A stretch of 64,000 nucleotides of DNA from JAXLYE01 sp046351595 (GCA_046351595.1 JAXLYE010000002.1:248001-312000); one strand, 5' to 3'; positions 31,552 to 41,383 are shown, counted from the first letter of the stretch. Numbers and translations: made by a program. The notes: generated by a model from the letters alone, not told the origin.

Positions 31552-32176
31552 CGAGCTCTCCATACGCCTTGCGGAACGCGCGGACCGCGCGCAGCAGCAA
31601 GACATCGAACGTTTCTACACTAACTCCCAGCACCTGTGCGCACTCGGCCCGCGGCTTCTCCTCGCACAGCCGCAGCCGGATGGCGTGCGCGTAGCGCGGG
31701 TGCAGCCCGCCGAGCGTCGCCTCGATCCGCCGCTGCGCGATGCGCCGCTCCTCCTCGGCGGACAAGAGGATCGGCGCCGCCGCCTCCTCGGCCTCCTGGG
31801 CGTCCTGCGCCTCGGCCTTGAGCGCCTGGCACAGCCGCTTGCGCCGCCCCTGCGCGCGGTGGTGATCGATGACCTTGTGCAGCGCGATCTGCCGCAGCCA
31901 GTGGTACATCGACCGCTCCTGCCAGACGAAGCCGCCGATCTTCTCGAGTGCCGTCACGAACGTGTCCTTCAGGATGTCCTCGGCCAGCGCGCGATCGCCG
32001 AGCCGGCCGAGGATCACCGCGAACAGCGCCTCGGCGTGGCCGGCCAGGATCGGCTCGAGCGCGACCAGGTCACCCGCCTGCGCCCGCTCGATGGCGCGGC
32101 GCTCTCGCTGCAGCTGCGCGCGCTGCTCGGGGGTCAAGGGCGGACCCTGGCCTGGGCTCTGGCGATCCAGATACAC
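31544..32176 (-). CDS. ECF-type RNA polymerase sigma factor
   Basis: A 210-residue sigma-70-family protein. Region 2 is seen in AEALFAVILGRLGDRALAEDILKDTFVTALEKI and MYHWLRQIALHKVIDHHRAQGRRKR. Region 4 is RIEATLGGLHPRYAHAIRLRLCEEKPRAECAQVLGVSVETFDVLLLRAVRAFRKAY. An acidic linker separates them. It directs polymerase to a small regulon, probably including its own operon. The first gene of a four-gene unit with an anti-sigma-like and two lipoprotein genes. Confidence 0.88.
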   Translation of the reverse strand: MYLDRQSPGQGPPLTPEQRAQLQRERRAIERAQAGDLVALEPILAGHAEALFAVILGRLGDRALAEDILKDTFVTALEKIGGFVWQERSMYHWLRQIALHKVIDHHRAQGRRKRLCQALKAEAQDAQEAEEAAAPILLSAEEERRIAQRRIEATLGGLHPRYAHAIRLRLCEEKPRAECAQVLGVSVETFDVLLLRAVRAFRKAYGELDG

Positions 32177-32254
32177 GTCGGCTTTCTCCCCTCTAACGCG
32201 CGGCGCGCCTCGGCCTTACACCTGTGCGCGCAGAAGGCTCGGCGAGGGTTTGCG

Positions 32255-33295
32255 CTACTTGCCCAGCGTGAAGGAGAACGCTGCGACCGTCTTCGAGCAG
32301 GTCTTGCACTCGGGGAAGTTGATCGACTGCATCTTGGCGAAGATGCACGAGGCACCGGGCGTGCTCGTCTGACCGTTGAGGCGGACCGAGGAGACGGTGC
32401 CGTTGCCCTTGACGATGAACTCGAGGTTGATCTTCTTCACCGTCGGGTTGCGCGCGGCTTCCTCGCGCAGACAGCCGGTGAGCTTGCTGAACTCCTTGTT
32501 CATCGTCGTCTGGATCTGCTCGGGCGAGAGCGTGTCGTCGCTGTCGCTGAAGTCCATCGACTGGCTGTCGTCGAAGCTGCCGTTCTTGGGGCCCTTGCGC
32601 GCCTTGTGGACCTTCTTCTCCTTGGGCGGCGGCGGCGCCATGGCGATCGACAGGCCCTTGAGCGGGTCCTCGGTGAACTGCGGGCCGGTCTGCTTGACCT
32701 CGACCGGCTTGGGCCGCGTGGCGAAATAGATGCCGACGCCGGCGCCGATGACGATCAGCACCGCGAAGATGCCCGAGAGCATCTTGATCACGCCGTTGCG
32801 GTACTTGGCGCGCTCGGCCTGGTCCTTCATCTGGCGATCGAGCTCGGCGTGCTTGGCCGTCCACTCGCGCGCCATCTGGCCGATCATCGTGTGATCCGCG
32901 ACCCGGACGCGCTGGCCGGTCTCGTTGTCGAGGATCATGTGATCGGCGTGGACCGTGCCCTTCTCGATCTGCGCGCGGACCTCGCGCAGCGAGAACGGAC
33001 CGTAGTCCATCTTGTCCTCTTTCTGGATCAGCCAGCGCTCCTGGTCCTCGTCGATGCGATCGGCGGGGCGCGGCGGCAGCCCGGGCAGGTTCAGCGCCGG
33101 CGGCTTCATGCTCGGGGACGACCCTGTGCTCTTCGGGCCGCGCGGCGGCGGCGGGCCGGCACCGTCCGGAGCGTCCGGAGCCCGCATGCCCGGCAGGCTC
33201 GAGCTGTTGCGCATGCCGGGCAGCGAACGCTCGGTGGGAGGCGCAGGGGCCTCGGCTGCGTTCTCGGACTGTTCCTTGGGCGAGGTCTCGCTCAT
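32255..33295 (-). CDS. AgmX/PglI-type TonB-like protein with GYF_2 domain
   Basis: A 346-residue protein. After a Pro-rich N-terminus, a GYF_2-like domain spans about 85-140 (WLIQKEDKMDYGPFSLREVRAQIEKG). A single helix follows at about 172-190 (MLSGIFAVLIVIGAGVGIYF). The C-terminal domain (about 255-346) is the AgmX/PglI type: LTGCLREEAARNPTVKKINLEFIVKGNGTVSSVRLNG and FPECKTCSKTVAAFSFTLGK. Proteins of this type in myxobacteria relate to gliding or polarity systems, but that role is only an analogy here. Confidence 0.82.
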   Translation of the reverse strand: MSETSPKEQSENAAEAPAPPTERSLPGMRNSSSLPGMRAPDAPDGAGPPPPRGPKSTGSSPSMKPPALNLPGLPPRPADRIDEDQERWLIQKEDKMDYGPFSLREVRAQIEKGTVHADHMILDNETGQRVRVADHTMIGQMAREWTAKHAELDRQMKDQAERAKYRNGVIKMLSGIFAVLIVIGAGVGIYFATRPKPVEVKQTGPQFTEDPLKGLSIAMAPPPPKEKKVHKARKGPKNGSFDDSQSMDFSDSDDTLSPEQIQTTMNKEFSKLTGCLREEAARNPTVKKINLEFIVKGNGTVSSVRLNGQTSTPGASCIFAKMQSINFPECKTCSKTVAAFSFTLGK

Positions 33296-33630
33296 TTGTT
33301 CCGTCGTCGCCGTTCTGCGCCAGCCGCCCCTGGGCGCCGGACCGTAGCTGTCTTTTTGTTTCAGCCTCGCATCAGCGTGTCATCGCCGCATCTGGCGACT
33401 GCGCGGCTGGAGCCCGTTGGTCAGGGGCTTTGGCGGGAGCCCCAGACCATAGTACCGACCCGGGTAGAGGCCAGTCAACGCGGGGCGCCCTGCGCAAAAT
33501 AGCGCGCCAATGGACCGCGCTTCGTTGACAAACGAAGAGCCGTTTTGATAGAGCGTGCTTGCTCGTTAACGGGCTGAAATCACAGGCTCGGCGGGCCGCG
33601 ACGTCCGGAAACGGGCCGGCCGGCTCGCGA
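33296..33630. other. Intergenic region upstream of tRNA-Gln with hairpin
   Basis: No gene is seen in 335 bp between divergent transcripts. An imperfect hairpin covers 33419-33448: GGTC/GACC and GGGGCT/AGCCCC arms with one A-A mismatch and an 8-nt loop. Confidence 0.6.
33525..33553 (+). promoter_or_regulatory. Candidate sigma-70 promoter for tRNA-Gln
   Basis: A consensus TTGACA at 33525-33530 is followed, after 15-17 bp, by GATAGA-like sequence (33547-33553). It lies about 80 bp before the tRNA and stands out in otherwise GC-rich DNA. The -10 element is weak. Confidence 0.45.
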
Positions 33631-33702
33631 TGGGGCGTCGACAAGTGGCAAGTCACGGGTCTTTGGTACCCGCATTCGTAGGTTCGAATCCTACCGCCCC
33701 AA
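33631..33702 (+). tRNA. tRNA-Gln (anticodon TTG)
   Basis: A complete cloverleaf can be drawn. The acceptor TGGGGCG pairs with CGCCCCA, and the anticodon stem CGGGT/ACCCG encloses CTTTGGT with anticodon TTG. The T arm is GTAGG-TTCGAAT-CCTAC. The U1-A72 first pair is typical of tRNA-Gln. CCA is not encoded. Confidence 0.95.
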
Positions 33703-33921
33703 CTGAAGATGTCTGGCTGGCTAGCTGGAACGATGGCCGCGTTGCTCTTCGGGACGCCGGCTCGCTCGCGCTCGGCGCTCACGGCCCGTCTGCTGACGGG
33801 CTCGCGGCCCGAGACGGGCTCGCGGCGCGGCCGGGACCGCCGTTCCGCGGGCGCACCGCCCGGCCAGGCAGCCACGGTCCGCTTGTTGTGAAGGTCAACT
33901 GCTGTTGTAGGAAGGCTCGGG

Positions 33922-34869
<948 letters not shown>

Positions 34870-34872
34870 TAA

Positions 34873-35007
34873 GGGGGGCACTTTCCCCTGCCCCCTCATC
34901 GAGCAAAGCTCGATGAGCCTCCCCCCGCCGCGCGTTTCTCGCGCGGAGTTCGGCTCGGACAAGTACGGGGGGCACTTTCCCCTGCCCCCGACAGTCCGTA
35001 GGGGCAG
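34873..35007 (+). repeat. Dispersed palindromic intergenic repeat, copy A (after prs)
   Basis: A composite element starting three bases after the prs stop. It has a 23-bp direct repeat (from GGGGGGCAC to GCCCCC) at 34873-34895 and 34967-34989. It has a perfect 10-bp hairpin CTCATCGAGC-AAA-GCTCGATGAG (34895-34917), a CCGCGCG/CGCGCGG hairpin (34928-34946), and a last stem CTGCCCC/GGGGCAG (34982-35007) around AGTCCGTA. Bases 34889-34938 are identical to copy B in reverse. It may also terminate prs transcription. Confidence 0.85.
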
Positions 35008-35009
35008 CC

Positions 35010-35846
35010 TCAGCTGCGCGGCGACAGCGTCGGCAGGCCCGGTGCCGCGGTGACCGGGCTGCGCAGCGTGCCGATGCCGTCGACCGCGATCTCGACGACG
35101 TCGCCCGGCTGCAGGTTGCCCACGCCCGCCGGCGTGCCGGTGCTGATCACGTCGCCGGGCTCCAGCGTCATCACGTGCGAGATGAACGACAGGAGCTCCG
35201 GCACCGAGAAGATCAGCTCGTCGCCGGCCGAGTCCTGCACCAGCCGGTCGTTGAGCCGTGTCGTCAGCCGCAGTTGCTCCCACTCGAGGTCCGTCGCGAT
35301 CGCCGGCCCGAGCGGGCAGAACGAGTCAAAGCCCTTGGCGCGCGTGAACTGCCCGTCGCGCTTCTGCAGGTCGCGCACGGTCACGTCGTTGAGCAGCGTA
35401 TAGCCCAGGATGTGCGACGCCACCTGGGCCGGCGGCTGGCGGTGCAGGCGGCGGCCGATGACCACCGCCAGCTCGCCCTCGAAGTCGCAGCGCTCGAAGC
35501 CGGCCGGCCGCTCGATCGCGCGCCCCGGCGACAGGAGCGCCGACGGCGGCTTGAGGAACAGCAGCGGCTCCTGCGGGATCGGCTTGTTCATCTCGCGAGC
35601 GTGGTTGCGGTAGTTCGAGCCGACGCCGATGATCTTCTGCGGCACGATCGGGCACAGGAGCTCGACGTCGCTGCCGTCGGGATCGGCCTGCCAGGCGGCG
35701 GGCTCGTACGGGATGCGCTCGCCCGTCGGCTTGCCGCCGGTCAGCGGATCTCCGTCGAGCAGCTCGACCTCGTCGGGGCTGTCACGCAGCACCCGGCCGA
35801 AGCAGACAATGCGGTTGGGCTTCTGGAGCAGGCGGACAAGCAGCAT
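35010..35846 (-). CDS. Fumarylacetoacetate hydrolase-family protein
   Basis: A 278-residue protein. The metal site and fold signature are visible as IIGVGSNYRNHAREMNKP, LFLKPPSALLSPG and FEGELAVVIGRRL, with VRDLQKRDGQFTRAKGFDSFCPLGP and ISTGTPAGVG following. It belongs to the broad FAH superfamily (2-keto-diacid hydrolases, decarboxylases, oxaloacetate decarboxylase-like); the exact substrate is not determinable. It is convergent with prs and ends inside or next to repeat copy A. Confidence 0.88.
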   Translation of the reverse strand: MLLVRLLQKPNRIVCFGRVLRDSPDEVELLDGDPLTGGKPTGERIPYEPAAWQADPDGSDVELLCPIVPQKIIGVGSNYRNHAREMNKPIPQEPLLFLKPPSALLSPGRAIERPAGFERCDFEGELAVVIGRRLHRQPPAQVASHILGYTLLNDVTVRDLQKRDGQFTRAKGFDSFCPLGPAIATDLEWEQLRLTTRLNDRLVQDSAGDELIFSVPELLSFISHVMTLEPGDVISTGTPAGVGNLQPGDVVEIAVDGIGTLRSPVTAAPGLPTLSPRS

Positions 35847-35897
35847 CAGCGTCTCTATACCACGACGGGCCCGGTCCCGGCTCCAGGCAGCGGCGTC

Positions 35898-36731
35898 TCA
35901 GACGAGGTCGGGCAGGGCGAGCCGCGGCGCGCGCGCCAGGATCGCGGACAGCTCGGCGTGGATCCGGCCGTTGGTCGCCAGGATCTCGCAGCGCTCGAGC
36001 GAGGCCTCGCCGCCGCGCCAGTCGCTGACCGTGCCGCCCGCCTCCTCGACGAGCAGCATGCCGGCGGCGACGTCCCAGGGCTTTAGGCGCATCTCCCAGT
36101 AGCCGTCGAAGGCGCCGGCCGCCACCATCGACAGGTCGAGCGCTGCGGAGCCGAGCCGACGCACCCCCTGCGCGCGCCGCTTCACCTCGACGAACTCTGA
36201 GAAGTTGTTCTCTTGCGAGGTGCGGCGGTCGTACGGGAAGCCGGTGACCAGGAGCGCCCGATCGACCGTCGCCACGTCGGAGACGTGCAGGCGCCGGCCG
36301 TTGCGCCGGGCGCCGTGGCCGCGCGCCGCCGAGAAGGTCAGGCCGAGCGCCGGCGCCGCCACCACCCCGACCTGCGTCACGCCGCCGACCGAGCAGGCGA
36401 TCGACACCGAGAACAGCGGCAGCCCGTGCGCGAAGTTGGTGGTGCCGTCGAGCGGATCGACCAGCCACAGCGGCGCCTGCGGGTCCGCGGCCGGGCCGCC
36501 GCGCGCGCCGCCCTCCTCGGCGAGCACGCGGTGTGTCGGGAAGCGCGCGAACAGGCCGTCGACGATCAGCTCCTCGGCGGCGCGGTCGTAGCGGGTGACC
36601 AGATCGGTGCTGGCCGACTTGCTCTCGGCCGGGTGCGCGGACAGCGCGCCTTCCTTGAGCAGCGCCCCGGCCTGCTCGGCCAGCGCGACGGCGGCGTCGA
36701 GGTATCGCAAGAGTTCTTCGTTTGAAAGCAT
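35898..36731 (-). CDS. Inositol monophosphatase-family phosphatase
   Basis: A 277-residue protein from the ATG at 36731 (MLSNEELLRYLDAAV). Metal-binding motifs are complete: LAEEGG, WLVDPLDGTTNFAHG and KPWDVAAGMLLVEEAGG. Substrates in the family include inositol-1-phosphate, histidinol phosphate and PAP-like nucleotides; the choice is open. It lies 44 bp after the Mpl-GNAT gene on the same strand, so co-transcription is likely. Confidence 0.9.
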   Translation of the reverse strand: MLSNEELLRYLDAAVALAEQAGALLKEGALSAHPAESKSASTDLVTRYDRAAEELIVDGLFARFPTHRVLAEEGGARGGPAADPQAPLWLVDPLDGTTNFAHGLPLFSVSIACSVGGVTQVGVVAAPALGLTFSAARGHGARRNGRRLHVSDVATVDRALLVTGFPYDRRTSQENNFSEFVEVKRRAQGVRRLGSAALDLSMVAAGAFDGYWEMRLKPWDVAAGMLLVEEAGGTVSDWRGGEASLERCEILATNGRIHAELSAILARAPRLALPDLV

Positions 36732-36775
36732 GGCAGGACAGGAGAGGTAGCGGGCAAGGCGGCGCGCGGGCGCCG

Positions 36776-38611
36776 CTACAGCGTCAGCATCATGGCGGTG
36801 GCGCGACCCGCCTGGGCGGCTCGGAACTCCGAGCTGTTCTGGACCTCGTGCGGCAGCGCCGCGCGCTCGACCGGCTTGAAGCCGAACTTCTCGGCGAAGA
36901 AGTCGGTGGCGTGCTCGGTCAGCAGGCACACGCGCGAAAGACCACGCTGGCGCACGCGGATCTGCGCCATCTCGGCGAGCATCCAGCCCAGGCCCTCGCC
37001 GCGACGCTCGGGCGCCACGGCCAGCGAGCGCAAGAGCGCAGTGTCGCCGTAGATCTCGAGGGCGACGCAGCCGATGATCGTGCCGTCCTGATCCTTGAGC
37101 ACCCACAGCTCCGCCACGTCGTCGGGCACGCCGTCGGTGGGCAGCTTGACCCGCGCGAGCAGCTCGCGTGCCTTCGGCGTGTCGGCCGGGCTCGCCGGCG
37201 TCACCGCCTCGCCCAGGCGCAGCAGCAGCCGATCGTGCAGGCTGCCGAACGCGCCCGAGGACATGACCACCACGGTGTCGCCGGCGGCGACGGTCTGCGC
37301 CACGTGCTCGACGATCTGGTCGACGCCGGGCAGGTAGCGCGAGGGCACGCCGCGCTTGCGGATGTCGGCGGCCAGGCGCTCGGCGTCCAGGCGGTTGTCG
37401 GCCGGCGCCTTCTCGGGCATGTGCACGGCGCTGACGATCACCTCGTCGGCTGCGGCCAGCGCCTCGGCGAACTCGCTCTGGAACACCGCGGTGCGGCTGG
37501 TCGCCGAGCGCGGCTCGAAGATCGCGATCAGCCGGCCGCTGCCGAAGCGCCCGCGCAGGCCGCGCAGCGTCTCGCGGATCGCGGTCGGGTGGTGCGCGAA
37601 GTCGTCGACGACCGAGACGCCCTGGGCGACGCCGCGCAGCTCCTGGCGGCGCTTGACGCCGGCGAAGCGGTGGATGCCGCGGCCGATCTCCTCGGCGGAC
37701 AGGCCCATGTGCGACAGGATCGCGATCACACCGAGGGCGTTCTCGAGGTTGTACGAGCCGGGCAGGCCGAGCTCGAAGGTGCCGAACAGGGCGCCGCGGT
37801 GCAGGACCTTGAACTGGGTGCGGCCGCCGCCGCGCACGCCCGTGACCTCGGCGCGCCACTCGACGTCCGGGGCGCAGCCGGGGCTGATGCCGTAGCGCTC
37901 GACCGGGCAGCGCGCGCCCTGGCTGACCGCGAGCGCGTGCGGCGACGAGGCGGCGACCACCAGCGCGCCGTCGGGCGGCAAGAGCGCCACGAACTCGGCG
38001 AAGGCGGCCTTGACCTGCTCGAGGTCGCGGAAGATGTCGACGTGATCGAGCTCGACGGAGGTGAGGATGGCGAAGCGCGGGCGGTAGTGCAGGAACTTGC
38101 TCTTCTTGTCGAAGAACGCGGTGTCGTACTCGTCGCCCTCGAGGACGAAGTCGCTGCCCTGGCCGAGCGCCGCGCCGTAGCTCATGTTGAGCGGCACGCC
38201 GCCGATGAGGTACGACGGATCGCGCCCGGCCGCGATCAGCGTCCACGCCGACAGCGCCGAGGTCGTGGTCTTGCCGTGTGTGCCGGCGACGACCAGGCTG
38301 CGGCGCCCGGGCAGGAGCAGCTCCTCGAGCACGCCCGGGAACGAGGTGAGCCGCACGCCGCGCGCCTGCGCCGCCACGACCTCGACGTGATCGCGGCGGC
38401 AGACGTTGCCGACCACGACCAGCTCCGGGCCCCAGTCGAGGTTGTGCGCCGCGAAGCCCTCGCTGACCGCGATGCCGGCCAGGGCCAGCTGGGTCGACAT
38501 CGGCGGGTAGACGTGCTCGTCAGAGCCGCGCACGTCGTGGCCAGCCGCCTTCAAGAGCTCGGCCACCGCGCCCATCCCGGTCCCGCAGATGCCGATGAGG
38601 TGTATCTTCAC
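36776..38611 (-). CDS. mpl: Mpl murein-tripeptide ligase fused to a GNAT acetyltransferase
   Basis: A 611-residue protein from a GTG at 38611 (VKIHLIGICGTGMGAVAEL) after GAGGAG. Residues 1 to about 460 are a Mur ligase of the Mpl type, with VVAGTHGKTTTSALSAWTL, LEGDEYDTAFFDKKSKFLHY and a C-terminal domain with DDFAHHPTAIRETL. Mpl reattaches recycled L-Ala-gamma-D-Glu-mDAP to UDP-MurNAc. Residues about 486-611 form a GNAT domain (WVLKDQDGTIIGCVALE, LLRSLAVAPERRGEGLGWML, LLTEHATDFFAEKFGF) resembling ArsN2-type N-acetyltransferases. Standard Mpl is about 450-460 residues. Confidence 0.9.
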   Translation of the reverse strand: MKIHLIGICGTGMGAVAELLKAAGHDVRGSDEHVYPPMSTQLALAGIAVSEGFAAHNLDWGPELVVVGNVCRRDHVEVVAAQARGVRLTSFPGVLEELLLPGRRSLVVAGTHGKTTTSALSAWTLIAAGRDPSYLIGGVPLNMSYGAALGQGSDFVLEGDEYDTAFFDKKSKFLHYRPRFAILTSVELDHVDIFRDLEQVKAAFAEFVALLPPDGALVVAASSPHALAVSQGARCPVERYGISPGCAPDVEWRAEVTGVRGGGRTQFKVLHRGALFGTFELGLPGSYNLENALGVIAILSHMGLSAEEIGRGIHRFAGVKRRQELRGVAQGVSVVDDFAHHPTAIRETLRGLRGRFGSGRLIAIFEPRSATSRTAVFQSEFAEALAAADEVIVSAVHMPEKAPADNRLDAERLAADIRKRGVPSRYLPGVDQIVEHVAQTVAAGDTVVVMSSGAFGSLHDRLLLRLGEAVTPASPADTPKARELLARVKLPTDGVPDDVAELWVLKDQDGTIIGCVALEIYGDTALLRSLAVAPERRGEGLGWMLAEMAQIRVRQRGLSRVCLLTEHATDFFAEKFGFKPVERAALPHEVQNSSEFRAAQAGRATAMMLTL

Positions 38612-38842
38612 GGTTCTCCTCGTCGAGGTGATGCGCGCCGCGGCCCTCTGTCCACAGGGCAGGCCTGAGGGTGCGGACGGGCGCACGGAGCGTGGAAAGC
38701 AGTATATCCAATGCCGCGGCGCACCAGGGGGCCGGCACCGCAGCCAGGCGTCATCGGGGTCTTGTCGATCGGACGGTTCCCGGGCTCCAGCAGCAGCCCC
38801 CGCCGGCCCGGGCCCGAGCGCGACCTCGGACGCGCCGGCGAG

Positions 38843-40018
38843 CTAACGGGCACGCCCGTCCTCGGGAGCGCGCGGCGCAAGGCCGTGCCCGCCCTCGATC
38901 GCGCGCAGCACCGCGTCGGTGCTCTGCGTCGTGGTGCAGCGACCGCCGAGGTCCGCGGTGACCTCGCCCGCGCGCACCACGTGCTCGACCGCCGCGCGCA
39001 GCCGGGCCGCGGCGGCGTCCTCGTGCAGGTGATCGAGCAGCAGCGCCAGCGTCAGGCAGGCGGCGAGCGGGTTGGCCACGCCCTTGCCGGCGATGTCCGG
39101 CGCCGAGCCGTGCACCGGCTCGAACAGCGAGCACCGCCCGGGGTGGATGTTGCCCGAGGCCGCCAGCCCCAGCCCGCCGGTGATCGCCGCGCCCAGATCG
39201 GTCAGGATGTCGCCGAGCAGGTTCGAGGTGACCAGGACGTCGAAGCGCTCGGGCGCGCGCACGAACTCCATCGCCGCCACGTCGACGTACAGGTGGCTCG
39301 ACTGCACGTCGCTGAACTCGCGCGAGAGCTCCTTGTGCGTCCGCTGCCACAGGCCGTGCGCGTGCGGCAGCGCGTTGGCCTTGTCGACCATGCACAGCCG
39401 CGGCCTCTTGCCCGGCTCGCGACCGCGCAGCGCCTGCGCGACCGTGTAGCCGGCGCGCAGGATGCGCTCGACGCCCTTGCGCGTGTTCAGGTCCTCGGTG
39501 ATCGCGATCTCGTCGGGCGTGCCGCGCTTGAACGTACCGCCGGCCTGCACGTACGGCCCCTCGGTGTTCTCGCGCAGCACCACGAAGTCGACGTCGCCGC
39601 AGCGCTTGCCCTTGAGCGGGCACAGGCGCTCGTCGATGAGCTGCACCGGCCGCAGGTTGATGTACAGGTCCAGCCCGAAGCGCAGGCCGAGCAGCACGTC
39701 GCGCGCCACCACCTGCTCGCTGAGCCGCGGGTCGCCCATCGCGCCGAAGAAGATCGCGTCGAAGTGATCGCGCAGCTCCTCCAGCGCCCCCTTGGGCAGG
39801 GTTTCGCCCGTCGCCAGGTAGTGATCCGCGGACCACGGGAAGTGGCGCAGCTCGAGCGCGACGCCGAGCGGCTCGAGCGTGCGCAGCGCCTGCGCCACCA
39901 CCTCGACACCGATGCCGTCGCCCGGGATCACCGCGACCCGCCGCCGCGGGGCTGGGGTCGGCGCGCCGGGCGCGGGGCTCTGCAGGGCGAACGGACGGCC
40001 AGGGTTCGGATCGGTCAT
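38843..40018 (-). CDS. leuB: 3-isopropylmalate dehydrogenase-like oxidative decarboxylase
   Basis: A 391-residue protein from the ATG at 40018 (MTDPNPGRPF). The family core is RVAVIPGDGIGVEVV, FGAMGDPRLSE, LYINLRPVQ, VVLRENTEGPYVQAGG, VDKANALPHAHGLW, MLLGDILTDLGAA-like text and EPVHGSAPDIAGKGVANP. This is the isopropylmalate/isocitrate/tartrate dehydrogenase family. LeuB is the likely member, but leuC and leuD are not adjacent, so a tartrate- or homoisocitrate-type enzyme is possible. The N-terminal 25 residues are a Pro-rich extension. Confidence 0.78.
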   Translation of the reverse strand: MTDPNPGRPFALQSPAPGAPTPAPRRRVAVIPGDGIGVEVVAQALRTLEPLGVALELRHFPWSADHYLATGETLPKGALEELRDHFDAIFFGAMGDPRLSEQVVARDVLLGLRFGLDLYINLRPVQLIDERLCPLKGKRCGDVDFVVLRENTEGPYVQAGGTFKRGTPDEIAITEDLNTRKGVERILRAGYTVAQALRGREPGKRPRLCMVDKANALPHAHGLWQRTHKELSREFSDVQSSHLYVDVAAMEFVRAPERFDVLVTSNLLGDILTDLGAAITGGLGLAASGNIHPGRCSLFEPVHGSAPDIAGKGVANPLAACLTLALLLDHLHEDAAAARLRAAVEHVVRAGEVTADLGGRCTTTQSTDAVLRAIEGGHGLAPRAPEDGRAR

Positions 40019-40166
40019 GTCATCCTCGGGGCTCGTTTGAACTTTGGACAAAGTGGAGAGCTGGGCTCGGGCTCGGGTGCGTCGCGGGCCCGCCGCGTTG
40101 ACCCGGCCCGCGGCGCGGATCACGGGCGGGCCGCTGCAGGCCGGAGCGGGCGGGCGCGGCGCCGGC

Positions 40167-40787
40167 TCAGCGGGCCTGCTGGAACAGCTCCGCGTTCTTC
40201 TTCACCGTCTCCAGATCGTGCACGGAGCGGAGCTTGGCGTCGTCCCACTCGCGCTCCAGCTCGAGCAGGCCCCAGCGGCCGCTCGCCATCTTGCCCAGGC
40301 GGAACGGCTGCGCCCCGGCGGGCGGCTGCTGGCGCTGGCAGCCGGCGCGCTCGACGACGGTGCGGGTGAGCGTGTCGGCGCCCGCGGCCTCGGCCTTCAC
40401 CTGCGGCGGCCCGCTGCCGGCGCGGCGCTCAAAGTCGGCCTGGTAGCGCGTCGGGTACAGCAGCTGGAACAGCTCGCGGCCGCTGTCCGCCTCGGCGCCG
40501 TACAGCCGCGCCAGCGCCGCGGGCCGCTGCTCGACGGCGTAGCTCTTGTTGATGAGGGCGCGCATGGCGCGGTGGTTCTTGGCCACGGTGTCGAGCGACC
40601 ACTGCGTGCTCGGCAGGAGCGCGTCGAAGATCGTGCTGGCGTCGACCTCGCTGATGCCGCGCACCAGGAGCTCGCACGCCGCCTCGGGGCTGCGCGGGCG
40701 GCTGCAGCCGCTCGGGCCGAGCCCGCAGGCGATCAGGCCCAGCCCGGCACCCAGCGCGCGCGCGTGACGATTGGGGCGCCTGATCAT
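40167..40787 (-). CDS. Hypothetical lipoprotein
   Basis: A 206-residue protein with a lipobox (LIACGLGPSGC). The body starts AACELLVRGISEVDASTIFDALLPSTQWSLDTV and contains a LYGAEADSGRELFQLLYPTRY segment, ending ELFQQAR. Such lipoproteins recur in Myxococcota, but I cannot assign a function. It is 16 bp after the small membrane protein, likely co-transcribed. Confidence 0.7.
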   Translation of the reverse strand: MIRRPNRHARALGAGLGLIACGLGPSGCSRPRSPEAACELLVRGISEVDASTIFDALLPSTQWSLDTVAKNHRAMRALINKSYAVEQRPAALARLYGAEADSGRELFQLLYPTRYQADFERRAGSGPPQVKAEAAGADTLTRTVVERAGCQRQQPPAGAQPFRLGKMASGRWGLLELEREWDDAKLRSVHDLETVKKNAELFQQAR

Positions 40788-40803
40788 CGCTCGCTGTCCC
40801 GGC

Positions 40804-41196
40804 TCACGCCTGGCCCCCGCCGCGGTCGGGATCGTCGCCCCGCTCGCCGCGCTGCGGGCGACGTGCGGCGCGCTGCAGGTGCTGCAGGTTGATGGTCAGG
40901 CGGAAGCCGATGTAGACGCCGATCACGACCCACAGAAAGGGCAGGCCCGGCAGGGTGATGCCGCGCACGCCGGCAGCGGCCAGCGCGCCGGTGGTCGCGG
41001 TGACCGCCGCCGCCGCCATGCCGATCAGGAACGAGTAGCGGCGCTGCGTCGCCGTCGCCACGCCGGCGATGAGCAGCGAGCCGGCGACCGCGAGGTTGCC
41101 GACGCCGAGCTGCAGCATGAGCGGGTTTACGCGCACGACGGCGAAGATCGCCATCATGCACATCATCACGACCAGGTAGGCGGTTTGAGATCGCAC
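40804..41196 (-). CDS. Small four-helix membrane protein, unknown
   Basis: A 130-residue protein from a GTG at 41196 (or an ATG near 41166). Four hydrophobic segments are seen (AYLVVMMCMMAIFAVV, LAVAGSLLIAGVATA, SFLIGMAAAAVTATTGAL and PGLPFLWVVIGVYIGF), followed by a basic tail. No family is recognised. Confidence 0.55.
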   Translation of the reverse strand: MRSQTAYLVVMMCMMAIFAVVRVNPLMLQLGVGNLAVAGSLLIAGVATATQRRYSFLIGMAAAAVTATTGALAAAGVRGITLPGLPFLWVVIGVYIGFRLTINLQHLQRAARRPQRGERGDDPDRGGGQA

Positions 41197-41284
41197 ACAA
41201 GGGGCCTACCACTTTGCTGCGCGGGCGCGCAACCGATCCGGACTGCGTAAGCGATCGCACGAAGCGGCGCCCCAATACACAGGG

Positions 41285-41383
41285 CACCGGACTTTGTCCG
41301 GTGAGCGAACCCGCGCGGGAAACGCGCGGCGGGGGGAGGCTCATCGAGCTTTGCTCGATGAGGGGGCACGGGCCGGTGCCCCC
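41285..41383 (-). repeat. Dispersed palindromic intergenic repeat, copy B (upstream of dnaA)
   Basis: Reads on the minus strand. It contains GGGGGCAC/GTGCCCCC (41362-41383), CTCATCGAGC/GCTCGATGAG (41340-41362) and CCGCGCG/CGCGCGG (41311-41329). A further perfect CACCGGAC-TTT-GTCCGGTG hairpin lies at 41285-41303. Bases 41319-41368 are the exact reverse complement of 34889-34938 in copy A, and 57 of 58 bases match when extended to the end of the GC hairpin. Confidence 0.85.

Noticed and set aside
33709..33891. Small open frames between tRNA-Gln and prs
   Set aside because: No ribosome-binding site and no protein-like composition; best left as leader of prs.
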